44,476 nt of DNA, from the IMG/VR virus record IMGVR_UViG_3300042863_001369, positions 1-44,476 of that record; one strand, given 5' to 3'. Below the pieces are notes generated by a model. The model had not been told where the DNA came from. It saw nothing but the letters and a program-made list of their open reading frames with translations, and did not search any database. Below, piece by piece: positions 17,054-27,459 of this stretch; position 1 is the stretch's first letter; every line of letters begins with the position of its first letter. Made by a program: the position numbers and the translations under genes. Origin of the DNA: a virus.

Positions 17054-18163
17054 TTAATTCTTTTTCACAACATTAAAGAATCCGTAACCATAGTTAATCA
17101 TATCTCCAAGATTATCAACCTCACCAATTCTTTGGATTCTTTCATATGCTGAGTTCTTTCCTCGTTCAATGAACAGGTTAGTTTGTATTTGCGCTTGGTC
17201 AACAACTTTTAATAATACTTCATCTTTTGTGATTGGCACTTGCGTTAAATTGTTTTCAGTAAATCCTGATGATGGTTCAAAGAATATTGTTGTCCCATCA
17301 ATATAATCATAATAACTAACACCGTTTATTGTGTACGCAGTATAAATTGGATTCATATCTGTAATTACCCCCCATATTTGTCCGTTTTTAATCACAGGGA
17401 CCCCAACTTGATATTTTACAGAACCGTAGAGTGTCAAATCTGTTATACTTGATTTTGTTAATCCTGAAACCGTGTAAGGTACACTAACATAATTCCAAGA
17501 TGTTTGAGCAGATACTTGATTGATTGCATCTCCTGAAAAAATATAATCATAACTTACAGGTGTACCAGCCCAGTTTCCACCAACGGGAATAAAAAACGCC
17601 TCTCCATTTGGATTTGTTGGTGTAACCAAACTATAAGGTGTTGTTATTGTTTTAGAGACCCTTGTTATTCCCCAAGGATTTGTTTGTTCTAATGAAATAG
17701 TATATTGAGCATTTGCCGTTGGATAAGTATGACTCAACGAATTTGGAGTGTAACTTGTAATTGTTTGTTTTGGTGAACCGTCACCCCAATCTACTTTATA
17801 TGAAGATAAATCTAAAAACTTTTGAAATTCACTTGATGTATTATAAATGTTATAAACATAAGGATTGATGGTTGTTGATGAAAATATGAAATTTGCAACA
17901 ACATCTTTTTGTAATACCGCTCCATCAAATGGACTATAGTATCCAACATCAACCGCAGTTTGTCTGATAAGAATTGGAATTGTCAATCCAGTTAATAATG
18001 AAGTACCATTTGGTCCTGCGGTTAATACTTGGGTCATTGCAGAATAAACCCCAACAGTTTGACCTGTGTAAGTATTATTCACATTCTGACCTTCAAGATT
18101 TACAAGGAATAAATCTCCAAGTATTGTTTCGGGCGATACTATTACTTTATAAAAATCTTCCAT
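17054..18163 (-). CDS. Tail protein with a PKD domain
   Basis: A 369-residue protein. Residues about 85-177 form a PKD-type Ig-like domain: the hallmark DWGDG is at 125-129, followed by SHTYPTANAQYTISL (HTY at 145-147) and a final strand with NPWGITRVSKTITT. PKD domains are common in secreted Bacteroidetes proteins and as binding modules in phage tails. The N-terminus and the C-terminal 190 residues are of unknown fold. The end, SAYERIQRIGEVDNLGDMINYGYGFFNVV, looks helical and may anchor the protein. Its ATG overlaps the upstream stop (TAATG). Structural role inferred from neighbours. Confidence 0.65.
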   Translation of the reverse strand: MEDFYKVIVSPETILGDLFLVNLEGQNVNNTYTGQTVGVYSAMTQVLTAGPNGTSLLTGLTIPILIRQTAVDVGYYSPFDGAVLQKDVVANFIFSSTTINPYVYNIYNTSSEFQKFLDLSSYKVDWGDGSPKQTITSYTPNSLSHTYPTANAQYTISLEQTNPWGITRVSKTITTPYSLVTPTNPNGEAFFIPVGGNWAGTPVSYDYIFSGDAINQVSAQTSWNYVSVPYTVSGLTKSSITDLTLYGSVKYQVGVPVIKNGQIWGVITDMNPIYTAYTINGVSYYDYIDGTTIFFEPSSGFTENNLTQVPITKDEVLLKVVDQAQIQTNLFIERGKNSAYERIQRIGEVDNLGDMINYGYGFFNVVKKN

Positions 18164-19005
18164 TATTTTGGATTAACATATTCATACCATTTTATGGGTA
18201 CTGAAGCCCCCGCTCTTTGTCCTAAATTACTATAATCCGTTTGGTAAGGATTCATATTAAAAACTTGATAGTTTCTTTTTTCATAATCTAACTCAACTCT
18301 ATAATAGAAATATTTCGTACTATCAAAAGTGAATTTATCACCGACAATTGATGATTGCGACATATTCATCATCTTTGTGAAATATCCATTTTTAGCATCA
18401 TAAAATTTAGCGGTCATGTAGAACGTGTTTATGTTCAAGAAATTTCTCTTCTTTAACCAATAAATGAAAAATCCTTCTTTATCCCCAACATAATCCAAAA
18501 CGAAATAAGGTTTTTTTATTTTAACAGGAGTTCTTTGCATTATAGCATCCATTTTTAAACCTTGTTGTGTTGGTATAATAATCGTTATATAATTTGTTTG
18601 ACGTTTTTCATCCACATTGTCATAGAAATCCAACTTAAAAAATGAATTAGAAAAATTGTTTGTATAATAATAAATTTCTTGAGTTGTAAAACCCTCCATT
18701 AGGTAATTACATTTCCAATTGGTAGAATCACTTAACGAACCGCCAGAATAAAAATTAAACTCGTATTGAATATCCGTAATTTCATTCAAATTATTTGTTA
18801 AAGGGTCTTGAATTATAAGAGGTGCATGTGCAAACCTATCAACCTCAAAGTCACCATAAGTACCCGTAACTTTCTTAATGACCTCAGTTTCATATTCATC
18901 AATACTTTGGTCTAATCCTAAGTAATCCCACGTCAATTCAATTGGTATGACCAACTCTTTATTGGTAAATCCGTCTTTTCTTATTTCTATTTTATTCACA
19001 TCCAT
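18163..19005 (-). CDS. Tail/baseplate-associated protein of unknown function
   Basis: A 280-residue protein starting MDVNKIEIRKDGFTNKELVIP. It is rich in Tyr, Phe, Asn and Asp and looks all-beta. No signal peptide, membrane segment or known motif was found. It overlaps the preceding 564-residue gene by 14 bp and the following PKD-domain gene by one base, so the three genes are tightly coupled. Its place among tail genes suggests a virion component. Confidence 0.6.
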   Translation of the reverse strand: MDVNKIEIRKDGFTNKELVIPIELTWDYLGLDQSIDEYETEVIKKVTGTYGDFEVDRFAHAPLIIQDPLTNNLNEITDIQYEFNFYSGGSLSDSTNWKCNYLMEGFTTQEIYYYTNNFSNSFFKLDFYDNVDEKRQTNYITIIIPTQQGLKMDAIMQRTPVKIKKPYFVLDYVGDKEGFFIYWLKKRNFLNINTFYMTAKFYDAKNGYFTKMMNMSQSSIVGDKFTFDSTKYFYYRVELDYEKRNYQVFNMNPYQTDYSNLGQRAGASVPIKWYEYVNPK

Positions 19006-20686
19006 CTATCAAAGGTTTAACAGGGTATGGTACTCCAAGTAAGTCGGAGTTGTAGTTTATTCCTTCAGGAATCAATCTGAATTGAGTTTCCTTGAATGGA
19101 TAATGAGCAAAGTTTAAAAACGGATAATTAACACCTCTATCTAAATTATCTCTGAACCCATATGTATATAAATCCCTCCATCTGAATTGTTGGTCAGAAT
19201 TTGAGAAATAGGCATACGTTGGAACACCTTCAACAAACTGAATGTCTCCCGTTTCAACATAATCAGAAAAAACTCTAATCGTCATTGGGATATGTGGTTC
19301 ATAATAAAATCCTGGAGCATTTGTTGTTGTGGTTTGTGTTGTTTGAAACACATTCTCATTATATTTCAATTTGTGATAATAAGGTGAAACAACTCTCTCC
19401 AATTGCTCATAGTCATTCCACTCACAAAAATCACCATCAATTGTGTCACCTGACATTAAATCTTGGTTATAATAAAAAGTTTTTGTAACTCCGCTTGATA
19501 AAGTATAATTTGAAGTTTGGATATTTGTATTTGAATTTAAGTTTGTTAAGTCCCACCAAGTGTTTGATGTTTTTGTCAGATTAAATTCCCAACCTTGTTT
19601 CAAACCAATACCGTTGTTAGGATAATTGAAATATCCCGTATATCCTTTATTGATTATTGTTAAGTATAACTCACTTATTGGTCGTTTTTGATTATCAATC
19701 AATCCTTCAAGATTTATGTCATAGTTTACAGTTACGTTATAAGAATTACTACTTGTTTTTTGAGAAACTCTTGAAACATTATTAGGTGTTATGGAACTAA
19801 ACTCATATTTTTTTTCCTCAACAAACACATTTTTTTCAAAACCATTTTTGGTCATGACACAATCATTCACATTTGTTAAAATTTTATGTTCTCTGACATA
19901 GTATTTTGACCTTGTTTCTAAAATAGTATCAGGATTGATTACCCTTTTAAATGTTCCTGTTGTTTTGTTTGCAAATGTTGTACCAGTATACCCAATATTA
20001 TAAATATTAAACACGTAAACATCACTTCCAAATTGTCCATTACCTAATGAATATACTTGAAATAAATTTGTATTGTTATATGTTAATGATAATTCAACAT
20101 ACTCACCAACAGATAATCCATGTGGGCAAACACATTGGAATGCAATAACATTACTTCCGTTTTGTAATGCGTTGTTCACATAAAAAGGGATTCCATTAGA
20201 TGCTTTCCAATTTAAACTTGTACCATCCAAAGCATAAAATAATTGCCTATCATAATTGTTCTGATAAGCATAACTTATATAGTAAGTCCAATTGTATGTA
20301 TACGCACTTTTAGCATGATAAACAATATGTTGGTCAGCAATATTAGGTCTATAAAAATCAAATTCATAATACTGTGGAAATCCTTTCCAAATTCCACTTT
20401 GTTTTGAGGATATAGGGTCAACATAATAAAGCAAATTTCTAAACGGAACGTATTCTGTTGTTCCTGTATAAGTGTTTGAATATAAGTAATTTACCTTAAA
20501 TGTTGGTCGGAAAATTGTACATTTCTGTCTTTCGTCATCATATAATTGAGCTAAACTAATACTTTGACTTCTACTATATTCAGTAATCTGTTGACTTTGT
20601 TCTTCTAAAGACAAAGAAATCTCTTGGTCAACAAAAGGAGCTGACTTGTATTTTTGACTGCTAGGTATGATTGTGTACTTATTCAC
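18992..20686 (-). CDS. Tail/baseplate-associated protein of unknown function (GTG start)
   Basis: A 564-residue protein. The start is a GTG at 20686 overlapping the end of the 1614-residue gene by 8 bp; no ATG lies nearby in frame. The middle contains CVCPHGLSVGEYVELSL, a phrase of the kind found in phage tail proteins, surrounded by many Tyr- and Asn-rich beta strands. No enzyme motif, signal peptide or membrane helix is evident. A structural role in the tail or baseplate is inferred from the unbroken run of tail genes. Confidence 0.6.
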   Translation of the reverse strand: MNKYTIIPSSQKYKSAPFVDQEISLSLEEQSQQITEYSRSQSISLAQLYDDERQKCTIFRPTFKVNYLYSNTYTGTTEYVPFRNLLYYVDPISSKQSGIWKGFPQYYEFDFYRPNIADQHIVYHAKSAYTYNWTYYISYAYQNNYDRQLFYALDGTSLNWKASNGIPFYVNNALQNGSNVIAFQCVCPHGLSVGEYVELSLTYNNTNLFQVYSLGNGQFGSDVYVFNIYNIGYTGTTFANKTTGTFKRVINPDTILETRSKYYVREHKILTNVNDCVMTKNGFEKNVFVEEKKYEFSSITPNNVSRVSQKTSSNSYNVTVNYDINLEGLIDNQKRPISELYLTIINKGYTGYFNYPNNGIGLKQGWEFNLTKTSNTWWDLTNLNSNTNIQTSNYTLSSGVTKTFYYNQDLMSGDTIDGDFCEWNDYEQLERVVSPYYHKLKYNENVFQTTQTTTTNAPGFYYEPHIPMTIRVFSDYVETGDIQFVEGVPTYAYFSNSDQQFRWRDLYTYGFRDNLDRGVNYPFLNFAHYPFKETQFRLIPEGINYNSDLLGVPYPVKPLIDGCE

Positions 20687-23600
20687 TTACCGAGTATTTT
20701 GTTTTGAATTTATCTAAAGCAGTTTCACCCTTAACAGTTCCAAAATAGAAATGGAATGGTGCTCCAACTATAAATTTATTGCCCGTTGCATTAAAAGCAT
20801 TACTTCCAGTATATTGACCACTTGCATCAACACTGAAAATATATCCTCTCGCATACAAATCATTAATACTTGATGTTGTAGGTCTGAAATAATTTGGATT
20901 ACCCAAAAATGTTCTATCTAAAGATTGATACCTAACATTTTGAACAATATCAGAACTATTTGTCGCCCAGTTATTCAACTGACTACCAAAAATTAAATTA
21001 TTAGTATTATTTCTTAACTCCCATTGATAATGTGGTACCACTTGTGACTTAATACCGTATGGATATGGATAATTTGCACTATTATCTGGTGTTCTAAAAT
21101 TTATTCTACCTGGAGTTAGATAATCTTTCATTTGAATATCTTGAGTAGTTGAAGAAAACCAAACCGCCATTACAGGATTACCCGCACTTCCAAGAACATT
21201 AGTAGGAGAATTTGTCGGTGTTGTTGCATAAAATTCGGGAGAAAAGTTAATATTACCAACTTCACTATTTATTGAACACAATTGAACAAAATCACCGTCA
21301 ACTCTAGCTTTAGGTGCGAAAAACCCTAAAACACCTGAACTACCATTAGGTCTTGAAAATAGAGCCCCAATCGAATCATTTGCAAAACTTACTATTTGTG
21401 TTATAAAACCAGCGTCTACCATTCTTGAAATAACAAAAAGATTTACTAAATCAGAAGTGTCTCCATAACTTGTCGGGTTTAATTCAGGAAGAATATATGC
21501 CTTAGTAGAAGGGTCAAAAACTATTTCAGAATATACAATGTCTTTAAAACCTAAATTTATTAGTGTTGTTGGGAACATAAGATTAAGCACATTAACCGCA
21601 CCACTATCGGTCGCCAATCTTCCAACAAATTGTTTTGTATTGATATTATAAGGACTACTTCTAAAATAAAAATTTGTAGTATTCTTATCAAAATAAACAA
21701 GGTTTTTAGGAATTACAGGGTCGTTAGGTTTGTTTTGTGTATTATAAAAAGTATCCACTTGAATTGGGAACATATATAATGAACCGTTAACCCAATTGTT
21801 TGTAAATGTTTGTGAAAGAACACCTCTACAAAGTCCGTACATAAATCTAAATCTATATCCCCATTCTCCCCAAATTTTCCAATCATCTATGAATCCCAAT
21901 AAATTCAATGGGTTGTGAAATAAAATATAACAACCATTCTTAACAAAGTTATATCCCGTGCCTAAAGGGTCATCACATGGTGTTTTAACTTGGAAAGTGT
22001 TCCCAAAACCTTCATAACAATCCAATGGTGCCATACCTGGACAGCTGAAACTAGCTAATACTTCACCTTCATAAGGTTGTCCGTCTAAATCAGGCCCTAC
22101 TTGAGACGCACCCGCACCGTAACCCGCATTTTGTTCACCATTCGCACGTACAATAAAATACATCGCAAAATTCAAATTTTGTTGTAAAATGCTTGGATTT
22201 ATATTCCAATCAATACCATCTAAATTGTCTGAAGTTGGTAACCTATCAGTCCTCATAACATTATTAACGGGGTTACTTATACTCATCGTAAATGATGGGG
22301 TAAAAGCCTTTGTATAATAATACCTCAGATTGATTGGGTTAGTTGGCCATAATCCCGATATTGGAGTTGCATTATATGGTTGTATGGACATGAAACTTAT
22401 ACCGGACACGTCTTCAGCGTTGTCGTATTTTGAACTATTTGTTGTTATACTATAAAACCCGTTGAAAGTATTTGATATTAGTTTATTACCACTAGTCATC
22501 AACGATGATGAAGGAACAATTACAGGTAAATTATTAACATCTATTGAACCATAATATCCAATATTATTTGTAGTGTATGATGAAAATTGTAATCCAATTG
22601 TACTACTACCAACAATACCAGGTCTGAAAAAATATGATGAATAAAAAATGTCATTTTGATTAGAGAACGGTTGAACACTAATGCTCGTTGTGTTAAGTGC
22701 CTGTATTGGAACATTCAATCTAGTGTTGGCACGTACTATAATATCATCCTCATTTGGATATCCCAATAATTTACCTATTCCATATTTGTTCTCAAACGTT
22801 GGTGAGTATGGGTCAACACCTCTTTGTAATATTAAAATAACTTGATTAGAATAATTTTGTAATTTTTCTAAAGCATTAAACGAATATAACGAAAGTGAAC
22901 TAGTCCATTGAGTTCCTCCAGATGGGATTTGTGTTTCCATCCAATAATCAATATTACTTGGCTCGTTTAATATGTTTGGAAAACTTTGGGTTGAGCCTGT
23001 GTTCCAAATCAATGCCGCCTCAGAAATAGTTATAGCGGTTACAACTTGGTAATATTCAAGGTCTGCCGCATATATATTTTGAGTGATTGTTGACCCTGAA
23101 GGTAGATTGTAACTTATTGGTGTGGAATTAGTTGTTTGAGTTGACGCGTATGTCACATTAACTATTGAAGGACCAGTATTATATGAAGTACCACTGATAC
23201 CATACGTAATACCTGTACTTGTTGAGCCAGTGTATAAATAGTTTTTATCTTTACTGTTTATAGGCGAAACAAAAGTTATTAAATCACCAGCGTTATAACT
23301 TGTAATGCCAGTATTGGCTAAAACGGTTATTGTATTATCAAAGTGAGATTTACCAATATTTGAATTTTCAGCAAAAGTAACTTTAATTTTATTTACACCT
23401 GAAAAGAAACTATTTCTTTGGTTGAAAATGTTTATACGCTCACCTAATGGTAAACTTTTTGAGGACATCGCAACATTTCTTGAATTAGTAAAACTATAAG
23501 ATGGTGTGTCGGTTACAGGTATTTTATAATAACTTTGCGATTTATCTCCCGCAAATCCAGCAGTTGCAATGGATGTCATAGTTGAAAACGTATCAATATC

Positions 23601-25523
23601 TTGACTATTCAAAGTACCGAGGTTTTTATAAAAAATTTGATAACTATTAAAAAAATATGGTGGATACGAAACATAACTCAAAAATCCAGTAGCTGTTGGC
23701 TCATTTGGATTTTTTGGTAAATCTTGTGTTTGGTTATTAGCATCAACAGTACATTCACAAGTTTCACAATCAGGATAAGTTAACATTGTTAACGCCATTG
23801 AAGTGTTCCACGAATCACAATTGATATTTAAACCGCTACAAATCCAACCAAAAGGATATAGTGTTGTGAACCCCAATGGTATTCCTATTCCACATAATAG
23901 ACAGAAAAATCTTATCACTAAACTATATAGGAATAAAACAACACGTGCAATAAAAATTAGAGGTAATCCAATTAATTGAATTATTTGAAATATGAATGAA
24001 AATAAAAAATACAACAAGTCAAAATTTCTAAATCCTTCGTTCACGGGAAATTTATTTACTGTTGATTCACAAGAATTATCATCAATTTCTTTGATACCGA
24101 TAAACCTACCTCTACCACCTCTTTTATATTCATCTACTAATTGAGATACCGTATACACTTTATTAAAATTAAATTCATAAAAAGTATCATCACAATCAAT
24201 AACTTCATTTAACCTATCATAATAGTCAGTACCTGTAAATCCATCTGTATACCCGCTCCACGATAATCCAAAATAATATGAGCTGGCCAATTTTTGTTTG
24301 TTACTTGTACTTAATCCATTCAAAGGGTCCGATGAAGAGTTTACCCATCCATACTCTTTAACATTTGGAACTAAAAAATAAGGTCTTCTAGTTTGTTCAG
24401 TTAGCGTTGGTGATTGTTGCCATTTTATTTTAAATCTATATTTGGCTTTAGTTGGAATACCGACTGTAGGGTCGTTTGATAAAACTTTTTCTCCAAACTC
24501 ATTTGTGATAAAGTAATCCAAATTCATTGGTAATTCGGTTAACCAAACTCCACTACCATCAATAATATTACCAGATTGTTCTAATTGATATTGCTCAAGA
24601 ACAGGATTACCATCACTGTCTTGGTAAATTGTTTGTCTGATTGCCAATATTTGACCAGGTCCCGCAACCAACGAACACAAGTTACCCATATTGTCTTTGG
24701 GTTTGTTATTACGCCTAACCCTCATGTTGTCAGGACTACTAAATATAGAACCCATGAATGTTGCTGTTGGTTGGATATCAATATTTGCCTCATCTCTTAA
24801 ATCAAAATCCAATCTATTGATTGCAATATCACATAACTCAGGGTCACCCCACAAAGGTGAAACCTCAACTGATTTAACAATATTGATAATTTGTGGTAAT
24901 GAATTTAAATCGGTTGATGTTCTAAATCTATTACCCGCAACCTGAGCCTCTGTTGCAAGTCCCATTCTAATTAAATCTTGTGGTGTTAATGAAAACTCAC
25001 CAATATCTGATAAGTCAACATCCATAACTAAAGTGTGGTTACCTTGTGGTACACCCATAATCATGTAATCACCACTTTCATTTGTTTTTGAAGAGAACTT
25101 GTAGTACTTGTCGTATATTTCAATCGCAGTATTACCCGTTAAAGCATCTAATCTTGTGGGTAACGTACCCGTTGAGGCGTGTGTTGAATATGATTTTTCA
25201 TACGGTAAAAGATTGTATCTATATCCATCTTCATTTCTATCATTAGGAGATTTGTACGGATAGATACTTGAAATTAAAGGATTTGATTGGTCAACTGATT
25301 CAATAGGAATAAAGATTGCAACTCTAGCATTTGGAATCCCAAATCCATTATTTGCGGTAACTCTACCTACAACAACTCCATATTCCGCACAACTTTTTAC
25401 GTATACATCTTCCTGTTGTAGTGTTAATGATAATACTTCTAAAAACTCAAACTGTTGGTCCAGTTGAACATTTATTGTTTTATTAACCCCTAACTCAGTC
25501 CTTATTCTATATGATTGACCCAT
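20679..25523 (-). CDS. Giant tail/baseplate protein with carboxypeptidase-regulatory-like domain and membrane-like helices
   Basis: A 1614-residue protein. ATG at 25523 is preferred over the adjoining in-frame TTG. Residues about 47-175 resemble a carboxypeptidase regulatory-like (CarboxypepD_reg) beta-sandwich: VVGRVTANNGFGIPNARVAIF, then FSSKTNESGDYMIMGVPQGN. Residues about 498-551 are strongly hydrophobic, with two or three membrane-like segments (YFLFSFIFQIIQLIGLPLIF, RVVLFLYSLVIRFFCLLC). A short cysteine cluster, CETCECTVD, follows near residue 585. The remaining 1,000 residues are Asn/Thr/Ser-rich beta structure. There is no N-terminal signal. It lies just downstream of the gp6-like gene, so a baseplate or needle-associated role is likely; membrane helices in such a protein are unusual and may act during genome entry. 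The function is not known. Confidence 0.65.
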   Translation of the reverse strand: MGQSYRIRTELGVNKTINVQLDQQFEFLEVLSLTLQQEDVYVKSCAEYGVVVGRVTANNGFGIPNARVAIFIPIESVDQSNPLISSIYPYKSPNDRNEDGYRYNLLPYEKSYSTHASTGTLPTRLDALTGNTAIEIYDKYYKFSSKTNESGDYMIMGVPQGNHTLVMDVDLSDIGEFSLTPQDLIRMGLATEAQVAGNRFRTSTDLNSLPQIINIVKSVEVSPLWGDPELCDIAINRLDFDLRDEANIDIQPTATFMGSIFSSPDNMRVRRNNKPKDNMGNLCSLVAGPGQILAIRQTIYQDSDGNPVLEQYQLEQSGNIIDGSGVWLTELPMNLDYFITNEFGEKVLSNDPTVGIPTKAKYRFKIKWQQSPTLTEQTRRPYFLVPNVKEYGWVNSSSDPLNGLSTSNKQKLASSYYFGLSWSGYTDGFTGTDYYDRLNEVIDCDDTFYEFNFNKVYTVSQLVDEYKRGGRGRFIGIKEIDDNSCESTVNKFPVNEGFRNFDLLYFLFSFIFQIIQLIGLPLIFIARVVLFLYSLVIRFFCLLCGIGIPLGFTTLYPFGWICSGLNINCDSWNTSMALTMLTYPDCETCECTVDANNQTQDLPKNPNEPTATGFLSYVSYPPYFFNSYQIFYKNLGTLNSQDIDTFSTMTSIATAGFAGDKSQSYYKIPVTDTPSYSFTNSRNVAMSSKSLPLGERINIFNQRNSFFSGVNKIKVTFAENSNIGKSHFDNTITVLANTGITSYNAGDLITFVSPINSKDKNYLYTGSTSTGITYGISGTSYNTGPSIVNVTYASTQTTNSTPISYNLPSGSTITQNIYAADLEYYQVVTAITISEAALIWNTGSTQSFPNILNEPSNIDYWMETQIPSGGTQWTSSLSLYSFNALEKLQNYSNQVILILQRGVDPYSPTFENKYGIGKLLGYPNEDDIIVRANTRLNVPIQALNTTSISVQPFSNQNDIFYSSYFFRPGIVGSSTIGLQFSSYTTNNIGYYGSIDVNNLPVIVPSSSLMTSGNKLISNTFNGFYSITTNSSKYDNAEDVSGISFMSIQPYNATPISGLWPTNPINLRYYYTKAFTPSFTMSISNPVNNVMRTDRLPTSDNLDGIDWNINPSILQQNLNFAMYFIVRANGEQNAGYGAGASQVGPDLDGQPYEGEVLASFSCPGMAPLDCYEGFGNTFQVKTPCDDPLGTGYNFVKNGCYILFHNPLNLLGFIDDWKIWGEWGYRFRFMYGLCRGVLSQTFTNNWVNGSLYMFPIQVDTFYNTQNKPNDPVIPKNLVYFDKNTTNFYFRSSPYNINTKQFVGRLATDSGAVNVLNLMFPTTLINLGFKDIVYSEIVFDPSTKAYILPELNPTSYGDTSDLVNLFVISRMVDAGFITQIVSFANDSIGALFSRPNGSSGVLGFFAPKARVDGDFVQLCSINSEVGNINFSPEFYATTPTNSPTNVLGSAGNPVMAVWFSSTTQDIQMKDYLTPGRINFRTPDNSANYPYPYGIKSQVVPHYQWELRNNTNNLIFGSQLNNWATNSSDIVQNVRYQSLDRTFLGNPNYFRPTTSSINDLYARGYIFSVDASGQYTGSNAFNATGNKFIVGAPFHFYFGTVKGETALDKFKTKYSVSE

Positions 25524-25615
25524 CAAGTTACTTTAATTTATAAATAGTTTATGTGGAATTTTTAAAATAGACCGCGTGATTAAATTATAAATTAAAATAA
25601 AAGAAAATAAACTTG

Positions 25616-27454
25616 TTATGAAAAAGTAACTGATTGGAAGTTCTTAACAGAGATTCTAATGTCTTTGTTTGGGTATCTAACTTGATACACTTGAGATGGT
25701 TGTGCAAATATCGTATCATCAACAGGTCCAATCAATTTTGTTTCAGGGTTTGAGTATTCCATTGATGTTTCAGCCGATGAGTACTGTCCGCCAACCTCGT
25801 TAAATACATCTATATTCGTAACCGTCAAAACACCATTTGTATTTTGAATTAAACTTCTAATCTCAGAAAGATATACGTTTTGTCCAAGTTGTCTGATTTG
25901 AGGATTGAAGTATGTAGATACTTTATCCACCACACTTGAAATAACTTGACCTGAGTTTTGAGCAGAATCCAAAACGATTGAGATATCCAAACTTAAATCA
26001 ATAACCTCAGCAGTGAATATTGAAATGTAATCATTCATCATCCTGTAGTTTGATAAATAATTTGCAATATTTTGTTTCAATGTATTTGATACAATGTTTG
26101 TTAACTTACCTGAAGTATCATAAGACAAAATTTGAATTAAGATTTTGTTATCGTTTTCTGTAATTGATACTTTTGCAGGTGCTCCGAATTGAGCTGGCAT
26201 GTTTCTAATTAACGATTCATAATCTTGAACAGTCACCGCTCTTTTTTGAGCAGCAAAGTTAAATGAAACATAATTTCTAATTTCCTCCAATGATGGTATT
26301 CCCGCACCACCAACAGCTGCAGTTACGTTAACACATCTCAAAGAGTTCACAACCGATGAGTTTGTTGTTTCTGAAGGACCATTAACAAAGAAAGAAACCG
26401 TACCAATTTGATTAATAACGTTTGTTCCCAAGTTTGTCGCTAATCCACCACCGACTCTATACTGAATAAACAGTGTTGAGTTAGGTGTTAAAGTTGCCCC
26501 TAAAGATAAGTTGTTTGAATATTTTTGTAATTCTAATGTTGTACCTAAAGTTGTAAATTGATTCAATTGGTCTTGAGCGGTATTTGTTCCACCACCAAAT
26601 GTCATCTTTTTAAATCCTTCAGGTGTATATTCAGTGATAAATCTATCTTGTGTTTGAATGTATTTACCAACTTTGATACCTGGTTGGTCAGAAACTTTTG
26701 TAGGGTCTTCAACAAACACCCTATCTTCCGCCAACGCATCTACTTCATACCATCTGTTTTCTAAACCTAAAAATTCGGCAGTTGTTGGTGTGTTTGTATA
26801 GCTGGTACCATTTTTTAACAATACACTTGTGATACCTAAAACATTTTTTTCAGGTAAGAATAATTCAAAGAACGGCTTTACATCATTTGCATTTATAACT
26901 CTTTTGAATACTTTGGTAATACCATTTACAACCACTTCTCTTTTTGTAATTGTATAATTAACCAAAACATTGTTGGCATTAAAATTAGGTATTTTTAATC
27001 TATTCGGGAAACCTTGAGCATTGTATGGAGACGCAAAATCAATATCATAAACATTTTCAAAAACAATACCAGCACCTACCACTTGAGAACCTCTTGTCAA
27101 TGTTCCAAGATATCTTTCATCTTCTTTATCACCATAAGCAGGAACCGTAACTGAGAAATCAACCAAAGCAACTGAAGGTCTTTGACCCGGTAATTTCAAA
27201 CCATAAGTTCTTGCGATGTTATAAATTGAAGACCTTTGTTGTGCATATTGTAATACGGTTTCCTGAATACTTCTATCAATATTATAATGTAAGTTATCAG
27301 CAACCGCAGCATTTAAATCAAGGAATACAGAGAATACCGAAGCGTCATTAAAATCTTGAATTAAATCAGGATAATATGTTTTTGCGTAGTTTAAGAGCTC
27401 AGTTCTTATTGACTGATAATCCCTACTTGTATATGATATTCTATTATTTGCCAT
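25616..27454 (-). CDS. Baseplate wedge protein, T4 gp6-like
   Basis: A 612-residue protein of the T4 gp6/gpJ-like baseplate wedge family. The N-terminus has the family pattern: YTSRDYQSIRTELLNYAKTY, then DFNDASVFSVFLDLNAAVAD, HYNIDRSIQETVL and IARTYGLKLPGQRPS. The middle and end contain EEIRNYVSFNFAAQKRAVTVQDYESLI, typical of gp6/gpJ C-terminal halves. Length is close to T4 gp6 (about 660). gp6 forms the inner ring of the baseplate around the hub, together with gp25 and gp53. It follows the gp25-like gene by 5 bp, a common neighbour order. The upstream sequence is AT-rich without a clear Shine-Dalgarno site. Confidence 0.9.
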   Translation of the reverse strand: MANNRISYTSRDYQSIRTELLNYAKTYYPDLIQDFNDASVFSVFLDLNAAVADNLHYNIDRSIQETVLQYAQQRSSIYNIARTYGLKLPGQRPSVALVDFSVTVPAYGDKEDERYLGTLTRGSQVVGAGIVFENVYDIDFASPYNAQGFPNRLKIPNFNANNVLVNYTITKREVVVNGITKVFKRVINANDVKPFFELFLPEKNVLGITSVLLKNGTSYTNTPTTAEFLGLENRWYEVDALAEDRVFVEDPTKVSDQPGIKVGKYIQTQDRFITEYTPEGFKKMTFGGGTNTAQDQLNQFTTLGTTLELQKYSNNLSLGATLTPNSTLFIQYRVGGGLATNLGTNVINQIGTVSFFVNGPSETTNSSVVNSLRCVNVTAAVGGAGIPSLEEIRNYVSFNFAAQKRAVTVQDYESLIRNMPAQFGAPAKVSITENDNKILIQILSYDTSGKLTNIVSNTLKQNIANYLSNYRMMNDYISIFTAEVIDLSLDISIVLDSAQNSGQVISSVVDKVSTYFNPQIRQLGQNVYLSEIRSLIQNTNGVLTVTNIDVFNEVGGQYSSAETSMEYSNPETKLIGPVDDTIFAQPSQVYQVRYPNKDIRISVKNFQSVTFS

Positions 27455-27459
27455 CTTAT

